57,935 bases of DNA, from the NCBI GenBank assembly GCA_010015655.1, contig ML976688.1:651279-709213 (forward strand), in the 5' to 3' direction. Under the pieces are notes generated by a model. It did no database searches and was not told the origin of the DNA. It was given only the letters and a program-made list of their open reading frames with translations. The translations under genes and the position numbers were made by a program. Every line of letters begins with the position of its first letter. Position 1 is the stretch's first letter. This document shows positions 56,103 to 57,935 of this stretch, piece after piece. The DNA is from Bimuria novae-zelandiae CBS 107.79 (Eukaryota > Ascomycota > Dothideomycetes > Pleosporales > Didymosphaeriaceae).

Positions 56103-57935
56103 ATAGTAGTAGTAGTAGTAGTATTGGTTTTACGTCCTATGTAGCCTCCCAGGGGGTATGTAGACGTGCCCTGCACTTAGTAAGGGCCACTCATGCTAGT
56201 GCTACCGCTGCTATAGGAGCGGCCTCTCTTGCTGCTGTCCCTCTCCAGATAGGGGCGACTCAGCTGTTCAATCTGGCCTTTGTGTGACAATAGTGGGGAA
56301 TGGGGTAGCCTTCTAACTGCCCCCAGTCCTGTACAGAAGCATGCCAAGACTTATTATAGGTAAGGAGAGATATATACACGCATATAGGTATACAAAAGAG
56401 AGAGCTTAGGCTTATATAGTAGATACCCTAGCAAGTTAAAAGCAGGTAGCGTATCTACTTCGCCCAAAGCAAGGGTTTGCGTCCGCTCGCCCATAACGTG
56501 GTTAGCCAGTTACTTACTAACGTATGCTATCACCAACACTAAGTGCAAGAAGGGTTGCGTATTCTCCTGGGCTCAGCGCCCTAAGGTACTATATTCCTTC
56601 TCTAGTGTCTGTTAGGGGATGTGTTGGGCGTTGCGGCCAGTAGTTAAAGCGTCGCACTGTCCGTGGGCAGTGTACGATATAGTCCGGGGCCAGGTCTGCT
56701 CCGCAGGTGCACGCGAGGGTCTCCTCATCATGCTTGAACTTCCTATGGTACCAGGCGTAGTTGCCGTGTCTTGTCCTCATGGATAGGAGCTTGGCCAGGG
56801 CGGGGCGTGTGAGCTCCAACTCCGGCGGTTGCCTGGAGGGGGTGTATGCTAGGCCCCACTGGTTGTACCATGTAGAGAGATTTGGTGTGCGTGTGCGCCA
56901 CCACTCTTGTTGTGCAGCGCGTACGTATGCGCGCGCATCAGATCGTAGACCTGATATCGTGGGTTCAGCTACCTTCCCTGTGGGTGGGCGTGGGTCCTTG
57001 GCTGCCTCGTCTGCTAGCTAATCAGCTAGCTCATTGCCTTCAATGCCCATGTGGCCCGGTGACCATCGGATTTGGATATCCTAGGTGTCCATGGCTTCCT
57101 GGTAGCGTACAAAGGCCCACTGGGATGACGGCGCGGGGTCTCCCCTAATGCCCCAGATAACCGATGTGCTGTCTAGACACATCCAGATCTGGCTTAGGCG
57201 GTGCGCCTGAGTCTGTAGCACGTGTTGAAGACCTCTCCAGGCCCCCACTGCTTCTGCGTCGAAGACGTGGGCCCGCGTGTTAAGGGAGCCTTTGCCTGTG
57301 TACAGCAGACTCTGGCCCTGGTACACAGCGTATCCATAGGTTACGTGGCGCTCGCCGTTTTCTGTGCGCTGTTCCGAGCCGTCTGAGAACACTGTGATTG
57401 TCTCGGTAGGCATGCTTGTCCACCATTGTTTAAATTCTTCAGTAGCGAGCTTTTTAGGCTTATTATTTGCAGGGTCTGTTCGGCACTGGTTGGAATAGTG
57501 CGGTTGTAGTAGTATAGGGCGGGGTACTGGTGCGAATAGCTGTGCGAGCAGTTGGACTTTTATGTGTGGGCGCTGCGGGCGTCCGGCGCCTTTTCCTCTG
57601 TGTGCTACAGTCAGTCGCGTGCGCGCTGCAAGCGGGTGACCTTCGTCGACGCAGTGCAGGCGCATAGCGAACCTCGCCTTGCACTCTTTAAGCGCCGCAG
57701 CTGCTGAGGGAATGCCTGCGTCTCTGTACAGCGTGGCAGTGGGCGTGGTGCGGTAGGCGGGGACGACGCCTCTGACCGCTATCGTGAGGGCCTTTTCCAG
57801 GGCGGCGATATGCCACCCGAGTCGTGTGCTGACCTTTTGGTTCTGCGCGGCTCCCATGGTCTTGGGGGGCTTCGTGCGCCCTCCATACCAGGCCTCGTTT
57901 CCATACAGTAGGCGTGGCAGTACGCATGAGATTAC
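56103..57935 (-). mobile_element. Tad-like non-LTR retrotransposon, 3' part, cut by window edge
   Basis: The minus frame is open from the right edge (VISCVLPRLLYGNEAWYGG) to TAG at 56589 except for two TAG codons (57075 and about 57018). It covers the end of the reverse transcriptase region (VRGVVPAYRTTPTATLYRDA), an RNase H domain (FSDGSEQ, FDAEAVGAWRGL, WMCLDSTSVIW with the D-E-D residues; WSPGHMGIEGNELAD near its end) and a Cys/His C-terminus (CTCGADLAPDYIVHCPR). The two stops are one C-to-T step from CAG (or a G-to-A step from TGG for the second). The element ends at its 3' side in a (TAC)n tract, seen on the plus strand as (TAG)n at 56104-56123. It is much less mutated than the DNA transposons nearby. 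Confidence 0.85.
56104..56123. repeat. (TAG)n microsatellite at the retrotransposon 3' end
   Basis: About seven TAG/AGT units. In the minus orientation it is a short (TAC/ACT)n tail, the kind of simple repeat that ends several non-LTR elements, and I take it as the 3' terminus. Confidence 0.6.

Overview
The window is chromosomal DNA from a filamentous ascomycete (Pezizomycotina), probably a Dothideomycete; the class is an inference. The evidence is short introns of 45-75 bp with GT...CTRAY...AG signals, fungal families (ankyrin/CorA-like fusion, PL1 pectate lyase, fungal rhodopsin-like membrane protein, alcohol acetyltransferase-type acyltransferase), and DNA transposons full of stop codons where glutamine codons are expected, the mark of repeat-induced point mutation (RIP).

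Left block, 1-16.1 kb: a well-kept gene region. It opens with the N-terminus of a pogo/Fot-type transposase on the minus strand that runs off the edge and is not RIP-mutated. Then follow a UPF0303 protein (+), a membrane-anchored aspartic-protease-like protein (-), a three-exon ankyrin/CorA-like protein of about 1237 aa (+), a 1184-aa pseudokinase (-), and a two-exon low-complexity nuclear-type protein of 724 aa (-) with about 5 kb of gene-poor DNA upstream.

Middle block, about 21.4-37 kb: normal base composition but no convincing intact gene. It holds broken coding fragments, mostly on the minus strand: a protein-kinase catalytic loop, an ABC-transporter C-terminus, a coiled-coil fragment next to a glutamate-synthase-like cysteine motif, and several short coding tandem repeats. 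I read it as a gene graveyard.

Right block, 37.7-57.9 kb: a transposon-rich compartment. In order: an 11-unit 17-bp minisatellite in front of a frameshifted gene; a complete RIP-mutated Tc1/mariner element (39335-40664) 18 bp past that gene's stop; an ORF with one nonsense codon; a gene relic with three nonsense codons; an intact acyltransferase (two exons, 505 aa); a complete RIP-mutated Fot/pogo element (45386-47506) with perfect 41-bp terminal inverted repeats; an intact four-exon pectate lyase (309 aa); a RIP-mutated piggyBac-like element (about 50445-52741) starting 24 bp after the lyase stop; a three-exon rhodopsin-like seven-TM protein (361 aa); and the 3' half of a Tad-like non-LTR retrotransposon running off the right edge. 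The nonsense codons in the gene relics and the retrotransposon can all be reached by one C-to-T change from Gln or Arg codons, which suggests RIP-like mutation acting on or leaking into non-transposon sequence here.
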